Assembly (NCBI RefSeq): GCF_026540895.1
Contig: NZ_JALNUR010000023.1
Location: 1 to 52,696, forward strand
Source: Sphingomonas sp. GM_Shp_1
GTDB lineage: Bacteria; Pseudomonadota; Alphaproteobacteria; Sphingomonadales; Sphingomonadaceae
Direction: 5' to 3'
Length of the DNA stretch: 52,696 nt
The position numbers were made by a program, and so were the translations under genes. Below the pieces are notes generated by a model. The model saw only the letters and a program-made list of their open reading frames with translations, was not told the origin of the DNA and ran no database searches. Numbering within the stretch: position 1 is the first letter of the stretch; each line of letters starts with the position of its first letter. Positions 17,356-26,027 of the stretch are shown one piece after another.

Positions 17356-19218
17356 TCAGGCCGCCTCCATCGCCTCGCCCGCTTCCATCCAGCGCGCCTC
17401 TGCCTCGGCCAGCTTCTCGACCGCCTCGGCGCGGCGCTTGTTCAGTTCGCCCATCGACAGTTTGGCATGGCGCGGTTCGGCCGCCGCCGGATCGTTCATG
17501 GCCTTGTCCAGCGCGTCGCGTTCGCGGGTCAGCTTGGCCATCTCGTCCTCGATGCCACGCAGCGTCTTCTTCATCGCGTTGAAGCGCTCGCGCTGCTCGG
17601 CCGAAGCCTTTTTGCTCGCCGCGCGGTCGGCCTTGGAGGCGGCGTCGCCCTGGCCCGCATCGCCCTTCAAGACGAAGGCGATATAATCGTCCAGCGACCC
17701 GTCGAATTCCTTCGCCGTGCCATTGTCGACCAGCACCAGCCGGTCCGCCGTCATCTCCAGCATGTGACGGTCATGGCTGACCAGCACGACCGTGCCCTTG
17801 TACATGTTGAGCGCCTGGACCAGCGCCTCGCGCGCGTCGACGTCCAGGTGGTTGGTCGGCTCGTCGAGGATCAGCATGTGCGGCGCGTCGCGGGTGATCA
17901 GCGCCAGCGCCAGCCGGGCGCGTTCGCCGCCCGACAGCTTGCCGACCTTGGTCGTCGCCTTGTCGCCCGAAAAGCCGAAGCGCCCGAGCTGTGCCCGCAC
18001 CGCCGCCGGGGTCGCGCCGCGCATGATGCGGGTCATATGCTCCAGCGGCGTGTCGTCGGTGTCGAGTTCCTCCACCTGATACTGGGTGAAATAGCCGACG
18101 CGCATCTTGCCGGACGCGTTCATCTCGCCTTCCATCGGCGTCAGTTGCGCGGCGAGCAGGCGGGCGAGGGTGGTCTTGCCGTTGCCGTTGCGGCCCAGCA
18201 ACGCGATCCGGTCGTCCGGGTCGATGCGCAGGTTCAGCCGCTTCAGGATCGGCGTTTCCGAATAGCCGACGCTGGCGAGGTCCAGCGTGATCAGCGGCGG
18301 GCGCAGCTGGTCGGGATCGGGGAAGTCGAAGGACAGCGACGGGTCGTTCGCCATTTCGGCGATGGGCTGCATCTTGGACAGCATCTTGGCGCGGCTCTGT
18401 GCCTGTTTGGCGGTCGAGGCGCGGGCGGAGTTGCGGGCGATATAGTCCTGCAACTTGGCGCGCTGCGCCTCCTGGTTGGCCTTGGCGGCGGCGAGCTGCG
18501 CCATCCGCTCGGCGCGCTGGCGCTCGAACGAGTCGTAACCGCCGGGATAGAGCGTCACCTTGCCGTTCTGGAGGTGCAGGATATGGTCGACGACATTGTT
18601 CAGGAAGTCGCGCTCATGGCTGACCAGCAGGATCGTCGCGCGATAGGATTTGAGGAAATCTTCCAGCCACATCACCGCTTCGAGGTCGAGGTGGTTCGAC
18701 GGTTCGTCGAGCAGCAGCACGTCGGGCGCGGAGAAGAGCAACGCGGCCAGCGCCACGCGCATCTTCCACCCGCCCGAATAGCTGGACAGCGGGCGGCCCT
18801 GCATCGCCTCGTCGAAGCCCAGGCCTTGCAGGATGCTGGAGGCGCGCGCGGGCGCGGTATAGGCGTCGATCGCGATCAGCCGTTCGTAGATGTCGCCCAG
18901 CTTTTCCGGGTCGCTCTCCGTCTCGCTCCGCTCCATCAGTTCGGCGCGTTCCACATCGGCGGCCAGCACCGTTTCGAACGGGGTCGCGGTGCCGTCGGGG
19001 GCTTCCTGTGCGATATAGCCCAGGCGCGCGCCCTTGGGCATTTCGCAGGCGCCGTCATCGGCCTCCAACTGGCCTGCGATCACGCGGACGAGTGTCGACT
19101 TGCCCGCGCCGTTGCGACCGATCAGGCCGACCCGGCTGCCGGGGGGGAGTGCGGCCGATGCGCCGTCGAGGATCGTGCGGCCGCCCAGGCGCACGGTGAT
19201 GCCATTCAGATTGAGCAT
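17356..19218 (-). CDS. ABC-F family ATPase (YheS/Uup-like)
   Basis: A 620-residue soluble protein with two ABC domains and no membrane segment. Domain 1 has Walker A GRNGAGKST (34-42), signature YSGGWKMR (147-154) and Walker B LLLDEPSNHLD (168-178). Domain 2 has GRNGNGKTT (342-350), LSGGERARL (428-436) and LILDEPTNHLD (449-459). The linker at about 230-290 is the P-site tRNA interaction motif of ABC-F proteins, and a C-terminal coiled coil runs from about 535. ABC-F proteins bind the ribosome and resolve stalled states. YheS-like subclass is the best guess; no evidence for antibiotic resistance. Confidence 0.93.
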   Translation of the reverse strand: MLNLNGITVRLGGRTILDGASAALPPGSRVGLIGRNGAGKSTLVRVIAGQLEADDGACEMPKGARLGYIAQEAPDGTATPFETVLAADVERAELMERSETESDPEKLGDIYERLIAIDAYTAPARASSILQGLGFDEAMQGRPLSSYSGGWKMRVALAALLFSAPDVLLLDEPSNHLDLEAVMWLEDFLKSYRATILLVSHERDFLNNVVDHILHLQNGKVTLYPGGYDSFERQRAERMAQLAAAKANQEAQRAKLQDYIARNSARASTAKQAQSRAKMLSKMQPIAEMANDPSLSFDFPDPDQLRPPLITLDLASVGYSETPILKRLNLRIDPDDRIALLGRNGNGKTTLARLLAAQLTPMEGEMNASGKMRVGYFTQYQVEELDTDDTPLEHMTRIMRGATPAAVRAQLGRFGFSGDKATTKVGKLSGGERARLALALITRDAPHMLILDEPTNHLDVDAREALVQALNMYKGTVVLVSHDRHMLEMTADRLVLVDNGTAKEFDGSLDDYIAFVLKGDAGQGDAASKADRAASKKASAEQRERFNAMKKTLRGIEDEMAKLTRERDALDKAMNDPAAAEPRHAKLSMGELNKRRAEAVEKLAEAEARWMEAGEAMEAA

Positions 19219-19265
19219 GAGGCGCGCGTAGCAAATCCCGGCGCAAAAGGGGAGGGGGCCCTTTT

Positions 19266-19396
19266 ATCCTCCCCGGTACGGGGAGGGGGACCGCCGTGAA
19301 GCGGCGGTGGAGGGAGCGTTCCGCAAGGGATGTCCTGTGAGGATGCCCCCCTCCGTCAGCGCTTGCGCGCTGCCACCTCCCCGTGCCGGGGAGGAT
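19266..19396. repeat. Intergenic repeat family B, copy 3
   Basis: Starts ATCCTCCCCGGTACGGGGAG and ends CCCCGTGCCGGGGAGGA, with inner halves CGTGAAGCGGCGGTGGAGGG and CCCTCCGTCAGCGCTTGCGC. The outer tips differ from copies 1 and 2 but the arms co-vary. Together with copy 4 it fills the 360-base gap between the ABC-F start and the next minus-strand gene; I see no gene there. Confidence 0.85.
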
Positions 19397-19411
19397 CGCT
19401 TCCTGGCACCG

Positions 19412-19571
19412 ATCGACATTCCCCATTCCACCCCTGCAAGGGGAGGTGGCAGGCCGTCAGACCTGACGGAGGGGTATCACGGCTGCTGGGGCCCCTGCTC
19501 CTCGCGAGCGTTCCTGCCCCTCCACCACCACTCCGCGGCTGTTCCCCTCCCCAAGCGCAGCTTGGGGAGGA
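19412..19571. repeat. Family B copy 4 with 10-base ATCGACATTC tag
   Basis: The word ATCGACATTC at 19412-19421 is followed by a B unit: CACCCCTGCAAGGGGAGGTG-GCAGG, then CTGACGGAGGGGTATC, an insert, CCCCTCCACCACCACT and a final CTCCCCAAGCGCAGCTTGGG-GAGGA. The 10-base tag is the same word that brackets repeat modules at 31.5-31.9 kb. Confidence 0.8.
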
Positions 19572-19578
19572 TCGTGCC

Positions 19579-20286
19579 TTAGCGCGCCGCCAAGTTGGTG
19601 CGGCCCGCAGGCGGCCAGTTCTGTGCCCCGCACTTCTTGACCACCCATTCGGCCTTCTTGTTCCAGCACAGCGCATCGAGGCGCGGCATGGTCGCGGCGA
19701 AATGCTCGCGGCCGATGTAACGCGGGAAACGCTGCTCGCCATAAGGGGTCAGGCTGTTGCGCAGTTCGCGCATCCGATCGACCGCCAGTTCGCCCAGATG
19801 GCCGCGCGGGGTGAAGACCGCCGCATGCGCGATCGATCCCGCCGTCTGGCAGAAATTGAGTTGGGCCGCGACCGCCGCGAAGCTGGAATAGGTGCGCGTG
19901 CCATATTGATCGAGCGCCATCTGGCCTTCGCGCGGCGTCTTGCTGGTCCGCTTGAAATAGGCGCCCAGCGTGTCGAACGCGCCCTTCAATTCCACATCGT
20001 GATCCTTCAGGATCGCGTTGTAGTTGGAGACGGTCGAAAGCATCGGCTCGAACTGGCATTGCAGGGCGGCGACGTTCAGCGCCGCGCGCATGTTCCACAA
20101 CAGTCCCGCCCGCAATTCCGCCGGGGTCGCGCCCGGAAGCGGCTGTCCGATACCGGGTTCGTCACCCCGAACCGGTTTGCCTTCGAAATTATAGGGCTGC
20201 AGGAAAAATTGCGCCGATGCGGGTGCCGCGGCACCCATCCCCCAAAACGCCACGCCGGCGACCAGCGCGGTACGCACCACCTTCAT
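19579..20286 (-). CDS. Secreted hypothetical protein
   Basis: A 235-residue exported protein of unknown function. The signal peptide MKVVRTALVAGVAFWGMG ends in APASA-Q at about 25. The mature part is helical, with four cysteines (QCQFEP, NFCQTAG, LCWNKK, KCGAQNW) that could form two disulfides in the periplasm. No catalytic motif was recognised. Similar proteins are, as far as I know, limited to sphingomonads and relatives. It stands alone on its strand between two family B repeats and a terminator-bounded lipoprotein gene. Confidence 0.8.
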   Translation of the reverse strand: MKVVRTALVAGVAFWGMGAAAPASAQFFLQPYNFEGKPVRGDEPGIGQPLPGATPAELRAGLLWNMRAALNVAALQCQFEPMLSTVSNYNAILKDHDVELKGAFDTLGAYFKRTSKTPREGQMALDQYGTRTYSSFAAVAAQLNFCQTAGSIAHAAVFTPRGHLGELAVDRMRELRNSLTPYGEQRFPRYIGREHFAATMPRLDALCWNKKAEWVVKKCGAQNWPPAGRTNLAAR

Positions 20287-20438
20287 CTGATTTCGATCCT
20301 TCCCCCGTAGGGCCTTCGAGCGTCCCGAAACATAACGCTTTTCCGGCTTTTCCCCAAATGGAAATCACGGGTTCGGCAACCCCGTGCGGTGGACGGTGTC
20401 GTTACGGAAGGGCAGCGAAAATCGCGCGACGCGCCAAG

Positions 20439-20471
20439 GAAAAGGGGCCGCCCGGTCGCCCGGACGGCCCC
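20439..20471 (-). terminator. Terminator of the Met-rich lipoprotein gene
   Basis: On the minus strand a GGGGCCGTCCGG / CCGGGCGGCCCC stem with one mismatch runs into TTTTCC. It lies 30 bases downstream of the lipoprotein stop codon. The rest of the 214-base gap 20287-20500 shows nothing else. Confidence 0.75.
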
Positions 20472-20500
20472 TCCCACGTCGGGAATGACCCCGACGATGA

Positions 20501-20770
20501 TTACATCGCGTTGGTCGCGTTGGTCATCATCGTGTCGTTGGCCATCATCATGTCGTTCGACATGGTGTCGTTGGCCATCATGCCGCCGTTCATGGCGCCG
20601 TCGACGGCGGTCATGTTGTCGGTGGCGGTGTCCATGCCTTCCGAAGCGTTCATTTCGGTGGTCATGTTCGCGTCGGTGGTGTTCTCGGTGTTCGAGCCGC
20701 AAGCCGAAACCGCGAGCGCCGCGCCGGCGATGATCGAGCCCGTCAGGACCTTGGAGATGATTGCACGCAT
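20501..20770 (-). CDS. Small Met/Asn-rich lipoprotein
   Basis: An 89-residue protein with a lipoprotein signal ending in VSAC (C24). The mature 66 residues have 14 methionines, mostly in repeats of the type MANDTM, SNDMMMANDT and MMTNATNAM, plus Asn, Asp, Thr and Ala; there are no aromatic, Lys or Arg residues. This is a low-complexity acidic, Met-rich tail of a kind that could bind Cu(I) or Ag(I), which is speculation. ATG 20770 has GGAG 7 bases upstream. It has its own terminator and no operon partner. Confidence 0.78.
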   Translation of the reverse strand: MRAIISKVLTGSIIAGAALAVSACGSNTENTTDANMTTEMNASEGMDTATDNMTAVDGAMNGGMMANDTMSNDMMMANDTMMTNATNAM

Positions 20771-20860
20771 TGGAAGCTCCCTTGATATTAAGGATTTGGA
20801 ACGGCTTGCTGGCCCTATTACCCAAATCGGGGTGGACATTAATCGGATACCGCCCAGGCC

Positions 20861-21538
20861 TCAAGCCTCGTTTTGTCGGACCTGCCCCAGGGACTGGAGG
20901 AACGCCGGAAGAGTGAACGCTAGCGCCTCGTCAAAGGTTTCCAACGACTTGACGCCGTTTAACGCAAAAAGACTGGTCACGGGGAACTCCGGCAAGCCGC
21001 AGGGAACGATTCCACCGAAATGGGACAGGTCGGGCGCGATGTTGATCGCGAAGCCGTGAAGCGTGACCCAGCGACGCACCCGGACGCCGATCGCGCCGAT
21101 CTTCGCCTCCGTGCCTCCGTCGCGCGTCCAGATGCCGACCCGCTCGTCGACGCTGAAGGCGTTGACCCCCAGTCGGGCGAGCGCGGCGATCAGCCAGTCC
21201 TCCAGACCATGGACGAATTGCCGCACATCGCGGCCGCGCCGGTTGAGGTCGAGGATCAGATAGCCGGTGCGCTGGCCGGGGCCGTGATAGGTATATTTGC
21301 CGCCGCGCCCGGTCTGGAACACCGGAAAGCGCGGATCGACCAGCTCGACCGGGTCGGCGCTGGTCCCCGCCGTATAGACGGGCGGGTGTTCGAGCAGCCA
21401 GACCAGCTCGCGCGCCTGGCCCTGCGCCACGGCGGTCGCGCGCGCCTCCATCTCGGCGAGCGACTGGTCATAGGGGGTCAGGCCGGGGCTGACCCGCCAT
21501 TCGATATCGGGCATGTCGGGAAAATGGGTCACGATCAC
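20861..21538 (-). CDS. lipB: Octanoyltransferase LipB
   Basis: A 225-residue cytosolic enzyme transferring octanoyl from acyl carrier protein to lipoyl domains, the first step of lipoate synthesis. [12 protein letters not shown] at 78-89 is the substrate-pocket motif, K146 in [10 protein letters not shown] and C180 in [15 protein letters not shown] form the catalytic dyad. It begins [15 protein letters not shown]; a second Met at 9 is possible. It is divergent from the membrane protein pair. lipA is not in the window. Confidence 0.96.
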   Translation of the reverse strand: MIVTHFPDMPDIEWRVSPGLTPYDQSLAEMEARATAVAQGQARELVWLLEHPPVYTAGTSADPVELVDPRFPVFQTGRGGKYTYHGPGQRTGYLILDLNRRGRDVRQFVHGLEDWLIAALARLGVNAFSVDERVGIWTRDGGTEAKIGAIGVRVRRWVTLHGFAINIAPDLSHFGGIVPCGLPEFPVTSLFALNGVKSLETFDEALAFTLPAFLQSLGQVRQNEA

Positions 21539-21627
21539 GGCTATCTGCGCCCGCCATCGCCCTGATGCAAGCGGTGGGCAAGCGGGGAGAGCCCGTTGCG
21601 GTCACGATGGCGTTGCACGTCGCGATG

Positions 21628-21653
21628 GGCTAGGTCGGGGGGCTAGGTCGGGG
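21628..21653. repeat. 13-bp perfect tandem duplication
   Basis: GGCTAGGTCGGGG occurs twice head to tail in the divergent region between lipB and the membrane protein pair. No role is evident. Confidence 0.85.
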
Positions 21654-21704
21654 CGATTGCCCGGACGATCAGGGGGCGACCATGGCCGGCTCAAGGGAGG
21701 AACG

Positions 21705-22568
21705 ATGACCGTCAGGATCGGATCGGTGTGGGACAGCACGCAGCAGGTGCTGGCGGGCAGGGCCGCCATGCTGATACCCTTCGCCGCGATCGGCTTCGTG
21801 CTGCCCAGCCTGTTGCAGCTTCTGGTCCTGCCCCAGGGCGGCGCGTCGTCCGCCGGCAATGTCTCCGGCCCGGGGCTGGTCGTGACCATCGTGTCGCTGG
21901 TGCTGGGGGTATGGGCGCAACTGGGGATCATGGCGCTGGCGACGCATCCCGCCACCACGTCGGCAGAGGCGTCGCGTGCCGGGTTCCGCCGTTTCTTTCC
22001 GGTAATGGGCCTGGCGCTGGCGATCGGTTTCGTTGTCGCGTTGCTGGTCCTGGTCTTCATCATCGGCATGGTGGTGTTCGGTTTCGATTTCGCGGCGGCG
22101 ATGGCGGTCAATGGCGACCCCTCGCGCATGCCGCCGATGCCGGGCGCGGCGGCGATCTTCGCGACCATCTATTTTCTTGTGGCGCTGCCGCTGGCGCTAT
22201 GGCTGGTCGCGCGGTTGATGCTGACCTATGCCGTGGTCCTCAACGAGCGGCGCGGGCTGGGGGCGTTTCGTCGTTCGATCGCGTTGACGCGGGGCATGAC
22301 CTGGCGGCTGATCGGCATGACGCTGCTGTTCCTGATCGTCCTGTCGGTGTCGGTCTTCGCGGTACAGGGCGTGACGGGCGCGGTGTTCCGGCTGATCCTG
22401 GGCCCCGACATGCTCTGGCTCGTGCTGGCGTTGACGACCTTGGCGAGCGCGGTGGTCAGCGCGGCGTTCATGACGCTGGCCTATGTCTTCATCGCGCGCC
22501 TCTATGTCGCGACGGCGGGGGAGCAGGCGCTTCGCCAGGATGGCCAGAACGGATCGCCGCAACTGTAA
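21705..22568 (+). CDS. Polytopic membrane protein, hypothetical
   Basis: A 287-residue inner membrane protein with about six hydrophobic segments (near 22-42, 58-80, 103-127, 152-176, 204-226, 235-262). Between segments 4 and 5 lies VVLNERRGLGAFRRSIALTRG, the recurring motif of a family of membrane proteins often labelled glycerophosphoryl diester phosphodiesterase membrane domain, but no phosphodiesterase domain is present. ATG 21705 has a strong AAGGGAGG 4 bases upstream. The stop overlaps the next start (TAATG). Function unknown. Confidence 0.85.
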   Translation: MTVRIGSVWDSTQQVLAGRAAMLIPFAAIGFVLPSLLQLLVLPQGGASSAGNVSGPGLVVTIVSLVLGVWAQLGIMALATHPATTSAEASRAGFRRFFPVMGLALAIGFVVALLVLVFIIGMVVFGFDFAAAMAVNGDPSRMPPMPGAAAIFATIYFLVALPLALWLVARLMLTYAVVLNERRGLGAFRRSIALTRGMTWRLIGMTLLFLIVLSVSVFAVQGVTGAVFRLILGPDMLWLVLALTTLASAVVSAAFMTLAYVFIARLYVATAGEQALRQDGQNGSPQL

Positions 22569-23317
22569 TGACATTGAACATCGTCGCGACCCTGCGGGAT
22601 GCCTGGGGCCTATTCCTCCGGGATCGTTCGCTGCTGATCCGGCTGGCGGGGCCTTTCCTGTTCTGGCCCGCGCTGGCGCTGGGGCTGCTGGTCCCCGCAC
22701 CGCCTCTGCCCGATGAAGGCGTGGGGGAGGCGACCGCGCAGGCCACCGCCTGGATCGATTCGGTCGGCCAATGGGCGGGCCAATATGGCGGCTGGTATCT
22801 CGCCAGCTATGCCGTCGGGCTGATCGGCACCGCCGCGCTGCTCGCGCTGGTGCTCGGCGAGGGGCGGCTGACCGTGGGGGAGGCGCTGGGCCGGGCGCTG
22901 GGGATCGCGCCCCGCTATGTGCTGGCGATGGTGCTGGTCGCCCTGCCGGTCGGGGCGGGGATGCTGCTCTACATCCTGCCGGGCCTCTATGTGGCGGGGC
23001 GGCTGTTGCTCGTCGGGCCCGTCCTGCTGGCCGAGCGGCGGATGGCGGCGGTGGCGGCGCTGGCCCGCTCGGTCAAGCTGACGCGCGGGGCGGGGTTGCC
23101 GATGGCGGCGCTGTCCGCCTGCACCTATCTGGGCGGGATCGTCGCGACCCAGCCGATCCTGATGCTGATCGACCTGTCCAAGGGGGATGGGCCGGGCAAT
23201 CCGGTGGCGCTGGCGCTGCTCCACGCCGCGGCGGCGGCGGTCGCGATGGCGGCGGGTCTGGCCCAGGCGCTGATCGCGGTGGCCGCCTATCGCCGGCTGG
23301 TCAATCGACCGGCCTGA
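22568..23317 (+). CDS. Polytopic membrane protein, paralogue of upstream gene
   Basis: A 249-residue inner membrane protein with five to six hydrophobic segments. LLAERRMAAVAALARSVKLT at about 154-173 corresponds to the NERRGLGAFRRSIALT motif of the preceding protein, so the two are distant paralogues and may form a heteromer. Translation is probably coupled through the TAATG overlap. The 3' end overlaps the convergent GNAT gene by 17 bases. No enzymatic motif is visible. Confidence 0.85.
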   Translation: MTLNIVATLRDAWGLFLRDRSLLIRLAGPFLFWPALALGLLVPAPPLPDEGVGEATAQATAWIDSVGQWAGQYGGWYLASYAVGLIGTAALLALVLGEGRLTVGEALGRALGIAPRYVLAMVLVALPVGAGMLLYILPGLYVAGRLLLVGPVLLAERRMAAVAALARSVKLTRGAGLPMAALSACTYLGGIVATQPILMLIDLSKGDGPGNPVALALLHAAAAAVAMAAGLAQALIAVAAYRRLVNRPA

Positions 23318-23894
23318 TCCGGGGGATTTGCGGCGCGGCGTCCTCGGGCAGCAGGCCGAGCGCGCGCGGGTCGACAAAGGTCTCGATCGCGCGGCCGATC
23401 GCGGTGAAACCCTGACGCCGATAGAAATTGAGCGCGGAAGGGTGATCGAGGGTGCAGGTATGCACCCATACCCGCTCGACGCTGGCGGTCCAGGCGCGCA
23501 TCAATGCCTGTGCCATCAGCCAGCGGCCATGGCCCTGCCCCGCCAGTTCGGGGATCAGCCCGAAATAGGCGATCTCGCATTCGCCCGCCTGACGATGGTC
23601 GAGTTCCAGCAGCCCCACCTCGATCCCGGCCCGGTCGACCACCGCGAAGACCGACACGGCGGGATCATGGATGATCGCGGTCAGCATGTCGTCGGACATC
23701 ACCAGTCGCGAGAACCACAGCCAGGGCGCGCCGACCCGCGCGAACAGCGTGCGGTATTTGGCCGGGTCGGGCTGCACCCAGGCGACCAGGCTCAGCGACG
23801 CGGGGGGCATGGGACGCGGGCGGGGCCGCTCGCGCATCTCCAGCGTGGTGACGATGGTCGCGACCTCGGTCGCATCGACGGGGATCAATGCCAT
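23301..23894 (-). CDS. GNAT N-acetyltransferase
   Basis: A 197-residue cytosolic acetyltransferase. IAYFGLIPELAGQGHGRWLM at about 128-147 holds the acetyl-CoA loop (LAGQGHG), and VWVHTCTLDHPSALNFYRRQ-GF is the typical C-terminal strand-helix region of GNATs. The substrate is unknown. It starts 5 bases after the hemF stop and is the last gene of the apt-trmL-hemF-GNAT run. Its end overlaps the convergent membrane protein gene. Confidence 0.9.
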   Translation of the reverse strand: MALIPVDATEVATIVTTLEMRERPRPRPMPPASLSLVAWVQPDPAKYRTLFARVGAPWLWFSRLVMSDDMLTAIIHDPAVSVFAVVDRAGIEVGLLELDHRQAGECEIAYFGLIPELAGQGHGRWLMAQALMRAWTASVERVWVHTCTLDHPSALNFYRRQGFTAIGRAIETFVDPRALGLLPEDAAPQIPRIRPVD

Positions 23895-23899
23895 GGCGC

Positions 23900-24760
23900 T
23901 TATTCCCAGGTCGCGAGCGGCGGCAGGCTCATCAGGATCGCGTCGATATTGCCGCCGGTCTTCAGGCCGAACAGCGTCCCCCGGTCATAGACCAGGTTGA
24001 ACTCGGCATAGCGCCCGCGCCACGCCAGCATCCGCGCGCGGTCGGCCTCGGTCGAGGGCAGACCCATGCGCCGCCGGACGATGCGCGGGAAGATGTCGAG
24101 GAACGCCTCGCCGACATCGCGGGTGAAGGCGAAATCGCCGTCGAAATCGCCCTCCAGATGGTCGTAGAAGATGCCGCCGACACCGCGATGCACCTGGCGA
24201 TGCGGGATGTAGAAATAGTCGTCGGCCCAGGCCTTGAACCGGGGATAATGATCCGGGTCATGCGCGTCGCACGCCGCCTTCAACCGGGCGTGGAAATCGG
24301 CGGTGTCCTCTTCGATGGGCAGCGGCGGGTTCAGGTCCGCGCCGCCGCCGAACCAGCGCTTGGTGGTGGTCAGGAAGCGGGTGTTCATATGCACGGCGGG
24401 CACATGCGGGTTCGCCATATGCGCGACCAGGCTGATCCCCGTCGCGACGAAGCGGGGATCGTCGCCCGCGCCGTGAATGGTCTTGGCGAACGGCCCCTCG
24501 AAGGTACCGCCGACGGTCGAGACATTGACCCCGACCTTTTCGAAGACCCGCCCCTTCATCACGCCGCGCACCCCGCCGCCGCCGGGCTCGCCGCTGGGGT
24601 CGGTACGGTCCCAAGCGGTATAGGCGAAGGCGGCGTCCGATCCGGCTTCGCGCTCGATCGCCTCGAACTCGGCGCAAATCCGGTCGCGCAGGGATTCGAA
24701 CCACCGGCGGGCGGCGTCCTGCTCGGCATCGAGCGCGATATCGGGGGTGCGGCTGGTCAT
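23900..24760 (-). CDS. hemF: Oxygen-dependent coproporphyrinogen III oxidase
   Basis: A 286-residue cytosolic enzyme that decarboxylates coproporphyrinogen III to protoporphyrinogen IX in haem synthesis, using O2. VNMNTRF-like AVHMNTRFLTT, WFGGGADLNPPLP, HRGVGGIFYDHLEG and RRMGLPSTEADRARMLAWRG-RYAEFNLVYDRGT are the family blocks. Start MTSRTPD at 24760 is chosen over an upstream Met that would overlap trmL. Presence of HemF fits an aerobic lifestyle. Confidence 0.96.
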   Translation of the reverse strand: MTSRTPDIALDAEQDAARRWFESLRDRICAEFEAIEREAGSDAAFAYTAWDRTDPSGEPGGGGVRGVMKGRVFEKVGVNVSTVGGTFEGPFAKTIHGAGDDPRFVATGISLVAHMANPHVPAVHMNTRFLTTTKRWFGGGADLNPPLPIEEDTADFHARLKAACDAHDPDHYPRFKAWADDYFYIPHRQVHRGVGGIFYDHLEGDFDGDFAFTRDVGEAFLDIFPRIVRRRMGLPSTEADRARMLAWRGRYAEFNLVYDRGTLFGLKTGGNIDAILMSLPPLATWE

Positions 24761-24795
24761 CACCGGGGCGTTCTGGGCATGGCCGGGGCGGGGGG

Positions 24796-25251
24796 TCAAC
24801 CCGCCATATGCGCCCAACCGGTCTGGCGGCGCGCCTCCGCCATCAAAATCCCGCCGGTGATCGCGACGTTAAGCGAACGGACGCCCTCCCGCATCGGCAC
24901 GCGGACCCGAATGTCGGCGGCGTCGTGCACCGCACGCGGCACGCCCGCCCCTTCCGAGCCGAGCAGGATCACGTCGTCGGGCCGGAACGCCATCTCGGGC
25001 AGCGGCACCGCCCCCAATGTCGTCGCCAGCACGATCCGCCCCGGCGTCGCGGCCCGGAAAGCCTCCCAATCGGCGTGGCGCACCACCTCGGCCATCGCCG
25101 CATAGTCCATCGCCGAGCGGGCGAGCGCCCGATCCGAATAGGGGAAGCCCATCGGCTCGATCAGGTCCACCGCGACGCCGAAACAGGTGGCGGTGCGGAT
25201 CAGCGTGCCGACATTGCCGGCAATGTCGGGCTCATGAAGCGCGAGCCGCAT
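24796..25251 (-). CDS. trmL: tRNA (cytidine(34)-2'-O)-methyltransferase TrmL
   Basis: A 151-residue SPOUT methyltransferase that methylates the 2'-OH of the wobble base in tRNA-Leu isoacceptors. The three knot motifs are PDIAGNVGTLIRTA (8-21), ILLGSEGAGVP (about 94-104) and RSLNVAITGGILMAEA (about 124-139). Normal length for the minimal SpoU class. Its ATG overlaps the apt stop by one base (TAATG). Confidence 0.95.
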   Translation of the reverse strand: MRLALHEPDIAGNVGTLIRTATCFGVAVDLIEPMGFPYSDRALARSAMDYAAMAEVVRHADWEAFRAATPGRIVLATTLGAVPLPEMAFRPDDVILLGSEGAGVPRAVHDAADIRVRVPMREGVRSLNVAITGGILMAEARRQTGWAHMAG

Positions 25252-25787
25252 TACTGGTCGGGAAAGGCGAGCAGCGAATCGACCGCTAGCCCCTCGGCCC
25301 GCAACGCCTCCGCACCGCCCAGATCGGGCAGGTCGACCAGGAACTGCGCCTGTTCGACCACGCCGCCCGCCTTGCGGATCAGCCGGACGGCGGCGCGCGC
25401 GGTGCCGCCGGTGGCGATCAGATCGTCGACCAGCAGGACACGGGCACCGGGGACCAGCGCGTCCTCGTGCATCACGATCCGGTCCTGGCCGTACTCGAGC
25501 GCATAATCCTCGGCGATGGTCGCGCCGGGCAGCTTGCCGTCCTTGCGGATCAGCAGCACGCCCGCGTTCAGCGGCACCGCGAGCGCGGCGGCGAACAGGA
25601 AACCGCGCGCTTCGATCCCGGCGATCAGGTCGACTTCCCCTCGCGTCGCGGCGGCCATCCGCTCGATGGCGGTCGCGAAGCCCTTCGGATCGAGCAGTAA
25701 AGTGGTGATGTCGCGGAACTGGATGCCGGGCTTGGGGAAATCCGGGATGGTGCGGATCAGGGCTTTCAGGTCGTCATTGGCGGTCAT
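25251..25787 (-). CDS. apt: Adenine phosphoribosyltransferase
   Basis: A 178-residue purine salvage enzyme making AMP from adenine and PRPP. The FPKPGIQFRDIT segment at about 18-29, GIEARGFLFAAALA and the PRPP loop VLLVDDLIATGGTA are all present. Start MTANDDLK at 25787 is used; MRPSMTAND at 25799 is possible, and neither has a strong ribosome binding site. It is first in the apt-trmL-hemF-GNAT run. Confidence 0.95.
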   Translation of the reverse strand: MTANDDLKALIRTIPDFPKPGIQFRDITTLLLDPKGFATAIERMAAATRGEVDLIAGIEARGFLFAAALAVPLNAGVLLIRKDGKLPGATIAEDYALEYGQDRIVMHEDALVPGARVLLVDDLIATGGTARAAVRLIRKAGGVVEQAQFLVDLPDLGGAEALRAEGLAVDSLLAFPDQ

Positions 25788-25841
25788 GCTGGGTCTCATG
25801 GGCCGGTGGGGCGCGGGGGTAAAGGGGGGGGCGCATCCCTT

Positions 25842-25940
25842 ACTCCGTTCAGGCTGAGCGTAGTCGAAGCCCACGCGTGGACCTTCCCGCTTGGCAAAGC
25901 GATTCCCTTGGCCTTCGACTTCGCTCAGGCTGAACGGAGG
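25842..25940. repeat. Intergenic repeat family A, copy 5
   Basis: A full copy: left half ACTCCGTTCAGGCTGAGCGT-AGTCGAAGCCCA and right half GGCCTTCGACTTCGCTCAGG-CTGAACGGAGG with about 40 bases between. It lies between the start of apt and the terminator of the pet operon. Confidence 0.87.
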
Positions 25941-25967
25941 TCGGGAGGGGGGGGCGGTACTCCCAAT

Positions 25968-25998
25968 AAAAAGGGCGGCCTCCTCTCGGAAACCGCCC
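25968..25998 (-). terminator. petABC operon terminator
   Basis: On the minus strand GGGCGGTTTCC, loop GAGA, GGAGGCCGCCC and five T: an 11-bp stem with two wobbles. It lies 30 bases after the cytochrome c1 stop. Confidence 0.88.
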
Positions 25999-26027
25999 CT
26001 AAGTCTCTCACACGGGCAACCCCGGTC

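Noticed and set aside
17467..19299. A 610-codon frame antisense to the ABC-F gene
   Set aside because: Low-information composition; the minus strand has all ABC motifs.
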